From Gemmataceae bacterium (lineage in GTDB: Bacteria > Planctomycetota > Planctomycetia > Gemmatales > Gemmataceae): DNA of 6,983 bases. The position numbers were made by a program, and so were the translations under genes. Within the stretch, counting starts at the first letter, position 1. The number at the start of each line of letters is the position of its first letter. Below, in pieces: positions 1-6,983 of the stretch. A model generated the notes under the pieces. That model saw only the letters and a list, made by a program, of their open reading frames with translations, ran no database searches and was not told the origin of the DNA. Location: the NCBI GenBank assembly GCA_025056835.1, contig JANWVS010000105.1:1-6983 (forward strand), written 5' to 3'.

Positions 1-947
1 AGCACTTCGGTGTGGAGACGGCGTTTGCAATATGCGTGCCAGCGGCCGTTGGTCTCCAGGCCCCAGATTTGGGTGCGGGCGTCGATGTTCGATTTGCCGG
101 TGACCAAATTAACAGGGTCGGAGACTTCGTAAATCGCTTCACCGGTGCCGTCGGTCGCGAAGACCGGAATGGAGATCACCGGCATGCCGTTGGGATCAGA
201 GCTGATGCGATATTTGACGCGGGCGGGCATGAAGTAAAAGCCGCTCAGGTCGATAGAAAACCGGCATTCCTCGTCGAGAAACATCCCCATCTCGGTCCGG
301 AAGCCGCTGAGCATACGGAAGTCGAGATCCCGGTTGCCGAAAAGGATGACGGTACCATCTTCGGCCAAATTGCCGGGAGAGATCTGGTTCGTGGAGCCGA
401 GAGTCAGCAACGGCGTGCTCAACGGACCTGGGGTGATCCAGCCGCGGAGGTAATCACCGCTCAGCCACCACTTGTCGTTGGGTGTGCGATGGAAGACAAC
501 CGGTTCCGGCAACGCGGCCGGCACGACTTCCAAGCCGAAGGAGGCCGGTCCGCCGAAATTCGAGTGGCGTACGGTAGCCCGGGGGAGGGGTTCGACCACG
601 ACGGGGGCCGGCGGCAGCGGCGCTCCGATCGGCTCGGGAGGAACGGGCGTGGCCGTCGATGACTTGGCTGCCTGGTCCGGGGCGGCCTGGGCGGCGGTCC
701 GCTGGGGCACGGGCTGATGGGGCGGCTGCTGGGCGGGGAAGTAACTCTGCGGCAGAAAGTTCGGAACCGGCGCGGGGTAGGCGGGTCGCGCCAAGTGTTG
801 CGGCATTTGGTAACCCGGTGGTGCTACCCACGCGGCGCCCTGGTGCGGCGCGGGATAGTAAACGGGTTGTTGGGCTGGCCAGTATTGTGCTTGGGCGGCG
901 GTTTGGCCTAGCACCATTGCCAACGAAGCGAGAATCCCTTTTCGCAT
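1..947 (-). CDS. BBP7-family outer-membrane beta-barrel protein, N-terminal part (runs off left edge)
   Basis: This frame is open from an ATG at 947 down to base 1, giving 315 residues with no stop, so the C-terminus is outside the window. Residues 1-20 look like a Sec signal peptide: a short basic start (MRK), a hydrophobic stretch, and an AQA-Q cleavage site. Residues about 21-125 form a Pro/Gln/Ala-rich low-complexity segment. From about residue 158 the protein matches what I remember of the planctomycete BBP7 family: a KWWLSGDYL segment, then GPLSTPLLTLGS (174-185), GTVILFG (198-204), DLDF (207-210), a SGFRTEMGMFLDEE segment, and alternating hydrophobic residues typical of beta strands. 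The expected role is an outer-membrane barrel of unknown function. An AGGTG lies four bases before the ATG (952-956). It is transcribed divergently from the glycosyltransferase. The family name rests on recalled motifs; the signal peptide and linker are directly visible. Confidence 0.85.
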   Translation of the reverse strand, partial: MRKGILASLAMVLGQTAAQAQYWPAQQPVYYPAPHQGAAWVAPPGYQMPQHLARPAYPAPVPNFLPQSYFPAQQPPHQPVPQRTAAQAAPDQAAKSSTATPVPPEPIGAPLPPAPVVVEPLPRATVRHSNFGGPASFGLEVVPAALPEPVVFHRTPNDKWWLSGDYLRGWITPGPLSTPLLTLGSTNQISPGNLAEDGTVILFGNRDLDFRMLSGFRTEMGMFLDEECRFSIDLSGFYFMPARVKYRISSDPNGMPVISIPVFATDGTGEAIYEVSDPVNLVTGKSNIDARTQIWGLETNGRWHAYCKRRLHTEV

Positions 948-1344
948 GGTTCACCTGGGCATCCAAGCTGTGTTTTCGTTCCTTCGACGCGGAGAGTCCG
1001 TTGTCTCCGTCCTGCCCTTGTTCATCGGAACGCAACCTTCGGGAAGTCCGTCAAAAGACGCAAGCTGAGCGCTCCGCACTACGCCCCGGCATGACAAGGG
1101 CCGCACAACTCGCACGGGCGTCACGAGCCGAATAACAGGAACCGAGCACGGGGCTGTTCGATTGTGCCATATGTCCTTTCACGTCGGTCGTAAACCGGAC
1201 CGGTGCGCTCGAAAACAACGCCTTGCGCCGCTATCGAAAAGACCTGGAACCGACGCCGCGGGCAATCGATTGGCCTTTTCCCGATGGTCCCGACCTGCTA
1301 CGTTGCACGCCGATCAGAAAACGTTGGCCAGGGAAGGAGTTGCG
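948..1344. other. Divergent intergenic region, no gene seen
   Basis: This 397-base stretch separates the start codons of the divergent BBP7 and glycosyltransferase genes, so it should hold both promoters. Open frames crossing it are extensions or shadows without coding character. I see no convincing paired -35/-10 elements; a TTGACG reads on the minus strand (1049-1054), but no matching -10 lies 16-18 bases downstream. A short perfect palindrome with 5-base arms, ACCGG-A-CCGGT, lies at 1194-1204 and could be an operator, but in GC-rich DNA it may be chance. No tRNA-like, riboswitch-like or terminator-like structure was recognised. Confidence 0.6.
1331..1339 (+). promoter_or_regulatory. Strong ribosome binding site that fixes the glycosyltransferase start
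   Basis: The sequence GGGAAGGAG ends five bases before the ATG at 1345. It is close to the ideal anti-16S complement and at good spacing. The open frame continues upstream to an ATG at 1162, but the added 61 residues are basic and low in homology-like character, and the hydrophobic first helix begins right after the 1345 start. This site therefore decides the start. Confidence 0.85.
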
Positions 1345-3120
1345 ATGTTTCACCGATTCGCAGCATCCGCGGCCGATTGGCTCTGGTTTTTGTTGTGCGC
1401 CGCCGGCTCGTCGGCTTGGTGCCTCACCGCTGCTACCCATTTGGGAGCCACCTTCGACGAAACCCTCTACCTTCGCGCCGGTCTGGAGGCTTGGCGCACC
1501 GGCAGCCACGAGCCGCTCTTGCGCATGGGGACGATGCCGCTGCCCGTGAACACAGCCACACTGCCGCTGTACTTGCGTGAGCGTTGGATCGGTGTCGATT
1601 GTGATCTCGACAGCGCCGATTTCGACCGCTGTCTGAGGTGGGCGCGTGCCACGAACCTGGTGTTTTGGTGGCTTCTCTTGGCGTGTGCCCAGCTCGTCGG
1701 CCGCGACTTGGGTGGGAGTTGGGGAGGGCGGCTGGCCGTGGCTCTGCTTGCCTGCGAACCAAACTTCCTCGCCCATGCCACGTTGGCGACGACCGACATT
1801 GCTGCCGCGGCGACGGTCCTATTGGCCGCATATTGGTATGCCCGCGTGCAATCGTGCCCGGACTGGGGCCGCCGCATTGGTCTGCCAGCCTTCGGTTACG
1901 GCTTGGCCCTGTTTGCTAAAGCATCGGCGCTGGTCTACGTGCCAGCCTGTTGGTTGGCTGTAGCCTGGCAGCGGCGCAGCATCGCGGAGCATAACGAATC
2001 GGGCGCCTGCCGTCGCTTCTTTGCGGACGGCTGGCGAATCGCGGGGCTGGGGATGGTGGTTGTCTTCATACTTTGCGGCTGCGACTGGCGGCCGCATCCT
2101 TCTTTGGTGCGTTGGGCGGCACAACTTCCCGCCGGGGCTTTTAAGGACGCGATGACCTGGCTGGCCGACCACCTGACCGTGTTTAGCAACGCCGGCCAAG
2201 GAATCGTCTATCAGATTGGTCATAACCTCCGCGGGCACGGTGCGTTTCTACTCGGCACGGCCGCCAGCCGCGGCATGTGGGGATATTTCCCGGTCCTGTT
2301 GTTGATAAAGCTACCCGCGGCCCTGTTGATGCTGCTCAGCGTGCTGGCGATCGTGCGGCGGCGATCGTTGGCCAATTGGGCCTGCGCGGCGGCGGGTGGC
2401 CTGTTGCTGTTCAGTCTCACGTGTCGGGTGCAGATCGGTATTCGCTTGATGTTGCCATGGTTGGCGTTGGGAATCGTCGGTCTGGCGGCCGCATGGGTCA
2501 ATGCCGTCGCAGCAATGCCTGCCGGGTGGCGACGCCGCAGCCTGTTGGGCACCGGGGCAGGGGGTGTGGCCTGGATGTTCACGGCGGCACTCGCCATTTG
2601 GCCCCATGGATTGACCTACGTCAATGAGCTGTGGGGGGGACCGGAGCAGGGCTATCTCTTGGTCAGCGATTCCAACTACGACTGGGGCCAAGGGCTGCCC
2701 GAACTGGCCGCGTGGCAGCGCCGCCACGGTATCGAGCGCCTCGACCTATGCTACTTCGGCACCGATCCCAACTTGAGACGATTACCGATGCGGCCTTTGT
2801 CCGCAGCCACCATGGCTGCCTCGGAATTTCTCCAAATCGTCCGGGGCCGGTATGTGGCCGTAGGTACGACCTGGTTGTACGGCGCTTACGTCCCTTACGA
2901 TGCCGAAGTGCCGCGTTTGCTGCGGACGCTCAAGCCGGTGGCCCGAACCCGCACGTTCTTGATCTTCGATTTCAGCGATGCTGCCCAGGGCAGGGGAGCG
3001 GGATTGCCGTCCCCGGTCGCTCAGTGCTATTCGTCCAGGCGTACCATTAAGTCCCCTGCTTCGACCTGGGTACCCGGCCGGACAAGCACTTCCGCGATCC
3101 GTGCCGGACGGTCGGCGTAG
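1345..3120 (+). CDS. GT39/PMT-type (GT-C fold) membrane glycosyltransferase
   Basis: The product has 591 residues and probably transfers a sugar from a polyprenyl-phosphate carrier to an acceptor on the outer side of the inner membrane; donor and acceptor cannot be read from sequence. About nine or ten hydrophobic helices are visible, for example near 12-30, 103-120, 149-167, 180-208, 232-247, 311-337, 342-360, 366-392 and 400-419. The first extracytoplasmic loop carries FDET (37-40), whose Asp-Glu pair fits the catalytic acid of the family. Further family marks are EPNFLAHATLATTD (138-151), a GHGAFLLG segment followed by WGYFPVLLLIK (297-322), QIGIRLMLP (363-371), and YVNELWGGP...DSNYDWGQGL (425-451). 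The usual Arg-His of the RHxLP motif is Arg-Leu here. Homology seems to end near FLIFDF (538-543); the last 48 residues are an unfamiliar tail, and residues 561-591 are read antisense to the end of pyc. The protein could equally be labelled phospholipid carrier-dependent glycosyltransferase. Confidence 0.85.
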   Translation: MFHRFAASAADWLWFLLCAAGSSAWCLTAATHLGATFDETLYLRAGLEAWRTGSHEPLLRMGTMPLPVNTATLPLYLRERWIGVDCDLDSADFDRCLRWARATNLVFWWLLLACAQLVGRDLGGSWGGRLAVALLACEPNFLAHATLATTDIAAAATVLLAAYWYARVQSCPDWGRRIGLPAFGYGLALFAKASALVYVPACWLAVAWQRRSIAEHNESGACRRFFADGWRIAGLGMVVVFILCGCDWRPHPSLVRWAAQLPAGAFKDAMTWLADHLTVFSNAGQGIVYQIGHNLRGHGAFLLGTAASRGMWGYFPVLLLIKLPAALLMLLSVLAIVRRRSLANWACAAAGGLLLFSLTCRVQIGIRLMLPWLALGIVGLAAAWVNAVAAMPAGWRRRSLLGTGAGGVAWMFTAALAIWPHGLTYVNELWGGPEQGYLLVSDSNYDWGQGLPELAAWQRRHGIERLDLCYFGTDPNLRRLPMRPLSAATMAASEFLQIVRGRYVAVGTTWLYGAYVPYDAEVPRLLRTLKPVARTRTFLIFDFSDAAQGRGAGLPSPVAQCYSSRRTIKSPASTWVPGRTSTSAIRAGRSA

Positions 3121-6100
3121 ACCGTTGTCTCCATTTTCATGGCCTCCAGCGTCACCAACTTGCGGCCCTGCGGTACCCTTTCTCCGGGAGCGACATCGAC
3201 GCGAATCACCAGACCCGGCATCGGCGCGGCCACGTGCGATGGGTTGTTCGGTTCCGCCTTGGGGTGCGATTGCACACCCGCGGCCAGGTTTCTATCCACC
3301 ACTAAGACCTCGCGCGGTTGGCCGTTCAGCTCAAAAAACACCAGGCGACGGCCGTCCAAATGGGGATCGCCGACCGTCAAGAACTTTATGATGAGGGTCT
3401 TGCCCTCTTCAATGTCGACGCTGATCTCCTCACCCGGCTCCATGCCGTAGAAAAACGTCGAAGTAGGCAACACGCTCACGTCGGAGTAACGGGCCACATG
3501 AGCCTGAAATTCTGCCGCCACGCGCGGATACAGCAGATACGACAGGGTTTCGCGCAGACTGACATCGCGCTTCGCCGCGGCTGAGAGCTTGGCTCGAGTG
3601 CCGGCGATATCGGCCGGCGGCAGGGTAGCTCCGGGTCGTTCGCGAAGCGGCACGCGGTCCTTGAGGATGCGCTTTTGAAGCTCGGCTGGGAATCCCCCGA
3701 CCGGCTGGCCCATTTTCCCCTCGAAAAACTCGACAACCGACTCGGGAAAAGCCAAGTCGCGCGAGCCGTGCAACACTTCTTCGGGCGTCAGGTTGTTGGC
3801 CACCATGAACAACGCCATGTCGCCGACCACTTTGGAAGTCGGCGTGACTTTCACGATGTCACCGAAGAGACGATTGACTTCGGCATACATCCGACAGCAT
3901 TCGCGCCAACGTGATTCCAGGCCGAGTGCTTGTGCCTGCTGATACAGGTTGGTGTACTGCCCCCCCGGCATTTCGTGGCGATACACCTCGGCACTGGGAG
4001 CAAGCTGACCTGACTCAAACGGTAAATAAAGTTTGCGAACGGCCTCCCAGTATTCGTTGGTCGCCTGAAGCGCATCGTAATCGAGCCCGGTGTCGCGCGG
4101 CGTGAAACGCAGGCATTCGACCAACGTGCTGAGGTTGACCTGGCTCGTCATGCCCGAGAGCGGTCCCATGGCCGCGTCGACGATGTCCACCCCTTCCTCG
4201 GCTGCTTGCAAGAGCGTAGCGATCTGGCCTCCCGCCGAATCGTGCGTGTGAAAATGAATCGGGACGCCGACTTCTTGCTTCAGCGCCCGCACCAGCCGTT
4301 GGGCGGCGTAAGGCTTGCACAGACCGGCCATGTCCTTGATGCCCAGGAGGCTGGCGCCCATTTTCACGAGTTCCTTAGCCATGCCGACGTAGTAGCGCAG
4401 GCTGTACTTGTCGCGGCGCGGGTCGAGCAGGTCGCCCGTGTAACAGATGGCCGGTTCCGCTAGTTTGCCGCAGTCGCGGACCGTTTCGATGGCCAGCTTC
4501 ATATTCGGCAGCCAGTTGAGGGCATCGAAGATGCGAAACAGGTCGATGCCGGCGTCGGCAGATTCCTTGATGAACGCCTGGACGACGTTATCGGGGTAGT
4601 TGGCGTAGCCGACGGCGTTGTTCGCCCGGAGCAGCATTTGCAGGAGGATGTTGGGAATGCGCGCACGCAGTTCGGCAAGACGCTGCCAGGGGTCTTCCTT
4701 GAGGAATCGCATGGCCGTGTCGAACGTGGCGCCCCCCCACATCTCCAGGGAAAAGAGGTCGGCGTGGCGGCGGGCATAGACCGGGGCGATCCGCAGCATA
4801 TCGTAAGTGCGCAGCCGTGTCGCCAGCAGCGATTGGTGGGCATCGCGCAAGGTGGTGTCAGTGAGGAGCAGTCGTGGTTGATCGCGAATCCATTGCAGAA
4901 ATCCGTCATGACCAAGACGCTGGAACAGCGTCCGCGTTCCCTCGGGCACCGCTGCGGTCGTCGGCTCGAGGGCTGGCACGGGCGCCGGCTCCTTGGGGAT
5001 TTGCTTACGTTGCGCCGGCGTTTGCGCGACGGTACGGACCGCGGCTTCTGGGTGGCCGTTGACTATGATTTCCGCGATGTAGGTGAGTACCCGCGTCGCC
5101 CGGTCTTGACGCTGCGGGAGTTGGTACAGTTCCGGCGTTTCGTCGATAAACCGCGTCGTACATTTGCCGGCGCGGAAGACCTCGTTATTGACCAGGTTGA
5201 TGAGAAACGGAATGTTCGTTTTGACGCCGCGAATGCGGAACTCCTGAAGGCAGCGTTCCATCCGGCGGACAGCGTCGATGAAGCGCAGGCCGTGGGCCGT
5301 TACTTTTACCAGCAGCGAATCATAATAAGGCGTGATGACGGCCCCGGTAAACGCCGTGCCGGCATCGAGCCGGATGCCCAAGCCGCTGGCCGAACGATAG
5401 TGGCTCAGCCGACCGTAATCCGGAATGAATTTGTTCGTGGGGTCCTCGGTGGTCACTCGGCACTGGACGGCGAAGCCGTGCTGTTGCAGTGCCGCCTGAT
5501 CTCCGAGGCCGATTTCGGGGTCGCTTAGCGGCCGGCCCTCGGCGATGAGAATCTGCGACTTGATCAGGTCGTAGCCGGTGGTTTCCTCCGTCACCGTATG
5601 CTCCACCTGAATGCGCGGATTGACTTCGATGAAATAGAACCGACCGGTATCGACATCGAGCAGGAATTCCACGGTGCCGGCATTGTCGAGCTTCGAGGCG
5701 CGGCCGACGGCCAGGGCTGCTTCCCAGATTTGTCGGCGAACGGCATCGTCGAGGTTGGGCGCCGGGGCGATTTCCACGACCTTCTGGTGCCGCCGTTGCA
5801 GCGAGCAATCGCGCTCAAAAAGATGCACGAGGTTGCCGTGCTGGTCGCCCAAGAGTTGGACTTCGATGTGGCGGGCGCGAGGAATGAATTTTTCGATGAA
5901 AACATCCGGAATGCCGAAGGCGGCTCCGGCTTCGCGACGGGCCTGTTCTACGGCGTCGTCGAGCTGATCGGGACCGGCAACGACGCGCATACCACGGCCG
6001 CCGCCGCCCATCGAGGCCTTGATAATGACCGGGTAGCCGAGGCGCTGGGCGATGGCGCGGGCCTCGGCAAGGTCGCGAACCGGCGCGTCGCTGCCGGACA

Positions 6101-6500
6101 GGACCGGGACGTTGACTTGCTGCGCAATACGACGCGCCGCGAGCTTATCGCCGAGGTTTTCCAAAACAGCAACGCTTGGGCCGACAAAGATCACGCCGGC
6201 CGCCCGGCACGCGGCGGCGAAGCGGGGGTTTTCCGAAAGAAAGCCGTAGCCGGGGTGGATGGCGTCGACGCCGTGCTGCTTGGCCAAGGCGACGACTCCG
6301 TCAATGTCGAGGTAGGCCCGCAACGGTTCGCCCGGCGTGCCGATGCGATACGCTTCGTCGGCCTTGAAGCGATGCAAGGCGAAACGGTCCTCGTGGGCAT
6401 AAATCGCCACGGTGCGAATGCCCAATTCGTGGGCCGAGCGGAACACGCGAATCGCAATTTCGCTGCGATTGGCGACCAGCAGTTTCTTGATCGAGGGCAT
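3027..6500 (-). CDS. pyc: Pyruvate carboxylase, single-chain
   Basis: This cytoplasmic biotin enzyme makes oxaloacetate from pyruvate, bicarbonate and ATP, refilling the TCA cycle. Its 1157 residues are the usual full length. Biotin carboxylase domain (about 1-455): NRSEIAIR at 11-18, the ATP-grasp glycine loop MGGGGRGM (164-171), RDCSLQRRHQK (230-240) and EVNPRIQVEH (292-301). A Pro/Ala-rich linker follows (about 494-522). Carboxyltransferase domain (about 540-800): LLTDTTLRDAHQS (545-557) with metal-ligand candidate D548, GIKDMAG (721-726, carbamylated-lysine candidate K722) and HTHD (751-754, metal ligands H751 and H753). The central/allosteric and PYC_OADA-like region contains VTPTSKVVGDMA (885-896, catalytic Thr candidate T886). 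The biotinyl domain (about 1086-1156) has EAMKMET with biotin on K1122. An in-frame TAA 33 bases upstream leaves the ATG at 6500 as the only sensible start, yet no Shine-Dalgarno precedes it. It lies 89 bases downstream of mobA on the same strand and overlaps the convergent glycosyltransferase by 94 bases. A two-subunit oxaloacetate decarboxylase is excluded by the BC-CT-biotinyl fusion. Confidence 0.97.
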   Translation of the reverse strand: MPSIKKLLVANRSEIAIRVFRSAHELGIRTVAIYAHEDRFALHRFKADEAYRIGTPGEPLRAYLDIDGVVALAKQHGVDAIHPGYGFLSENPRFAAACRAAGVIFVGPSVAVLENLGDKLAARRIAQQVNVPVLSGSDAPVRDLAEARAIAQRLGYPVIIKASMGGGGRGMRVVAGPDQLDDAVEQARREAGAAFGIPDVFIEKFIPRARHIEVQLLGDQHGNLVHLFERDCSLQRRHQKVVEIAPAPNLDDAVRRQIWEAALAVGRASKLDNAGTVEFLLDVDTGRFYFIEVNPRIQVEHTVTEETTGYDLIKSQILIAEGRPLSDPEIGLGDQAALQQHGFAVQCRVTTEDPTNKFIPDYGRLSHYRSASGLGIRLDAGTAFTGAVITPYYDSLLVKVTAHGLRFIDAVRRMERCLQEFRIRGVKTNIPFLINLVNNEVFRAGKCTTRFIDETPELYQLPQRQDRATRVLTYIAEIIVNGHPEAAVRTVAQTPAQRKQIPKEPAPVPALEPTTAAVPEGTRTLFQRLGHDGFLQWIRDQPRLLLTDTTLRDAHQSLLATRLRTYDMLRIAPVYARRHADLFSLEMWGGATFDTAMRFLKEDPWQRLAELRARIPNILLQMLLRANNAVGYANYPDNVVQAFIKESADAGIDLFRIFDALNWLPNMKLAIETVRDCGKLAEPAICYTGDLLDPRRDKYSLRYYVGMAKELVKMGASLLGIKDMAGLCKPYAAQRLVRALKQEVGVPIHFHTHDSAGGQIATLLQAAEEGVDIVDAAMGPLSGMTSQVNLSTLVECLRFTPRDTGLDYDALQATNEYWEAVRKLYLPFESGQLAPSAEVYRHEMPGGQYTNLYQQAQALGLESRWRECCRMYAEVNRLFGDIVKVTPTSKVVGDMALFMVANNLTPEEVLHGSRDLAFPESVVEFFEGKMGQPVGGFPAELQKRILKDRVPLRERPGATLPPADIAGTRAKLSAAAKRDVSLRETLSYLLYPRVAAEFQAHVARYSDVSVLPTSTFFYGMEPGEEISVDIEEGKTLIIKFLTVGDPHLDGRRLVFFELNGQPREVLVVDRNLAAGVQSHPKAEPNNPSHVAAPMPGLVIRVDVAPGERVPQGRKLVTLEAMKMETTVYADRPARIAEVLVRPGTQVEAGDLMVRLDE

Positions 6501-6577
6501 GGTGGTTGTGGTTCTGAGGATCCGAAATTCTTACGAGGCTCCTTGGCTGATCGGAAGCCCAGCAGCGCGACCCCGGT

Positions 6578-6598
6578 GGCCGTTGCCGCCTAACGGCC
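6578..6598. repeat. Perfect inverted repeat over the mobA stop codon
   Basis: GGCCGTT (6578-6584) and AACGGCC (6592-6598) are exact reverse complements around a seven-base loop, and the mobA stop codon (6590-6592) lies across the loop and one arm. As RNA on the minus strand it would form a seven-pair, GC-rich stem. No run of T follows, so it does not look like a standard intrinsic terminator. It might weaken transcription between mobA and pyc, or protect the mobA 3' end, or be chance. Confidence 0.3.
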
Positions 6599-6983
6599 GG
6601 CTGCTGCGGCCACATAATCTTGGGGCGTGTTGAGATTCGCGAGGGAACGGAAGGTGGGATCAACGTCGGCCAATTCCGCCGCGGTGACGCATCGGGTCCG
6701 CACCGCATCCAACAAATCCAGCAGACGCCGACGATTGGCCGCGAGCAGGTTCCTTGCCGTCTCGACCACATCGACGCGGTAAACTGCCGCGAGGGGATGA
6801 TAACGTCCACCCACGACGGGCACCGCGACTTGACAATCCGCAAGCGAAGTAACCAATCGCTCAACCAAGGCCGGCACCAGCAAAGGCACGTCACATGCCG
6901 ACACGAAAGCAGCCTCAGCCCGCCCTTGTAAGGCTTGTAAACCATCCGCGAGACCTTGCAACGGTCCAAGATCGGGCAGTTGA
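6590..6983 (-). CDS. mobA: Molybdenum cofactor guanylyltransferase (MobA-like), C-terminal part, runs off right edge
   Basis: The frame is open from the right edge to a TAG at 6590, giving about 130 residues; the N-terminal part with the expected LAGGxSxRMG nucleotide-binding loop is outside the window. MobA links GMP to molybdopterin to form the guanine dinucleotide cofactor used by DMSO-reductase-type enzymes, in the cytoplasm. Visible family marks, numbered from the first residue at the edge, are DLGPLQGLADGL (4-15), the metal/nucleotide signature SACDVPLL (28-35, with the DxP Asp at 31), GGRYHPLAAVYR in the middle, and NLNTPQDY near the end, a typical MobA ending. A TTG at 6961 lies inside the conserved GPLxGL segment, so it is not the true start. 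pyc follows after 89 bases on the same strand. A related nucleotidyltransferase such as a MocA-type cytidylyltransferase is possible, but the NTPxD ending favours MobA. Confidence 0.85.
   Translation of the reverse strand, partial: QLPDLGPLQGLADGLQALQGRAEAAFVSACDVPLLVPALVERLVTSLADCQVAVPVVGGRYHPLAAVYRVDVVETARNLLAANRRRLLDLLDAVRTRCVTAAELADVDPTFRSLANLNTPQDYVAAAAGR

Noticed and set aside
12..1135. Plus-strand open frames (12-662, 659-1135) and a minus-strand frame at 454-1035 over the BBP7 gene
   Set aside because: They are other-frame shadows of the BBP7 coding sequence, which carries a signal peptide and family motifs; the competing translations are Arg/Gly-rich with no domain.
1162..1344. N-terminal extension of the glycosyltransferase by 61 residues from an upstream ATG
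   Set aside because: The strong GGGAAGGAG site five bases before the ATG at 1345 and the hydrophobic helix starting just after it favour the shorter form; the extension looks like translated intergenic DNA.
948..1344. Possible small RNA or riboswitch in the divergent intergenic region
   Set aside because: Only a small palindrome (1194-1204) was seen; no conserved aptamer core, long stem or T-rich terminator.
4638..5528. Plus-strand open frame of 296 codons opposite the middle of pyc
   Set aside because: Same reason: an antisense shadow of the pyruvate carboxylase codons with an Arg/Gly/Val-rich, domain-free translation.
5598..6593. Plus-strand open frame of 331 codons opposite the biotin carboxylase part of pyc
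   Set aside because: It lies wholly antisense to strongly conserved coding sequence, has no recognisable domain, and long antisense frames are expected in GC-rich genes.
6301..6969. Minus-strand open frame of 222 codons spanning the mobA-pyc junction
   Set aside because: It runs out of frame through the conserved parts of both mobA and pyc and has no recognisable domain.
1..6983. A defence system, mobile element or new multi-gene cluster
   Set aside because: All four genes have recognisable housekeeping or envelope families, and there are no transposase, integrase, repeat array or toxin-antitoxin signatures.

Overview
The window looks like a chromosomal segment of a planctomycete, probably in the Pirellulales-like group. 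The main reason is the gene cut by the left edge, which reads as a BBP7-family outer-membrane beta-barrel protein, a family I know essentially only from Planctomycetota. The high GC content and the irregular use of Shine-Dalgarno sites (one strong, one short, one absent) agree with this. The organism is an inference from gene content; there is no rRNA or other marker.

Layout, left to right. (1) Positions 1-947, minus strand: the N-terminal 315 residues of the BBP7-type protein, with a signal peptide, a long Pro/Gln-rich linker and the start of the barrel domain; the rest lies outside the window. (2) Positions 948-1344: a 397-base divergent intergenic region with no gene that I can support. 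(3) Positions 1345-3120, plus strand: a multi-pass membrane glycosyltransferase of the GT39/PMT (GT-C) type, starting behind a strong ribosome binding site. (4) Positions 3027-6500, minus strand: a complete single-chain pyruvate carboxylase of 1157 residues. Its 3' end overlaps the 3' end of the glycosyltransferase tail to tail by 94 bases. (5) Positions 6590-6983, minus strand: the C-terminal part of a MobA-like molybdenum cofactor guanylyltransferase, running off the right edge.

Functionally the neighbours do not form one pathway. Pyruvate carboxylase is central metabolism (anaplerosis), MobA is cofactor maturation, and the GT39 protein and BBP7 protein are envelope functions. mobA and pyc point the same way with 89 bases between them and could share a transcript. 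The glycosyltransferase and the BBP7 gene are transcribed away from each other.

I found no RNA gene, CRISPR array, insertion sequence, phage gene or attachment site, and no sign of a new multi-gene system. The points most worth a second look are the unusual C-terminal tail of the glycosyltransferase, which exists only because its frame reads through antisense to the biotinyl domain of pyc, and the BBP7 protein with its low-complexity linker.
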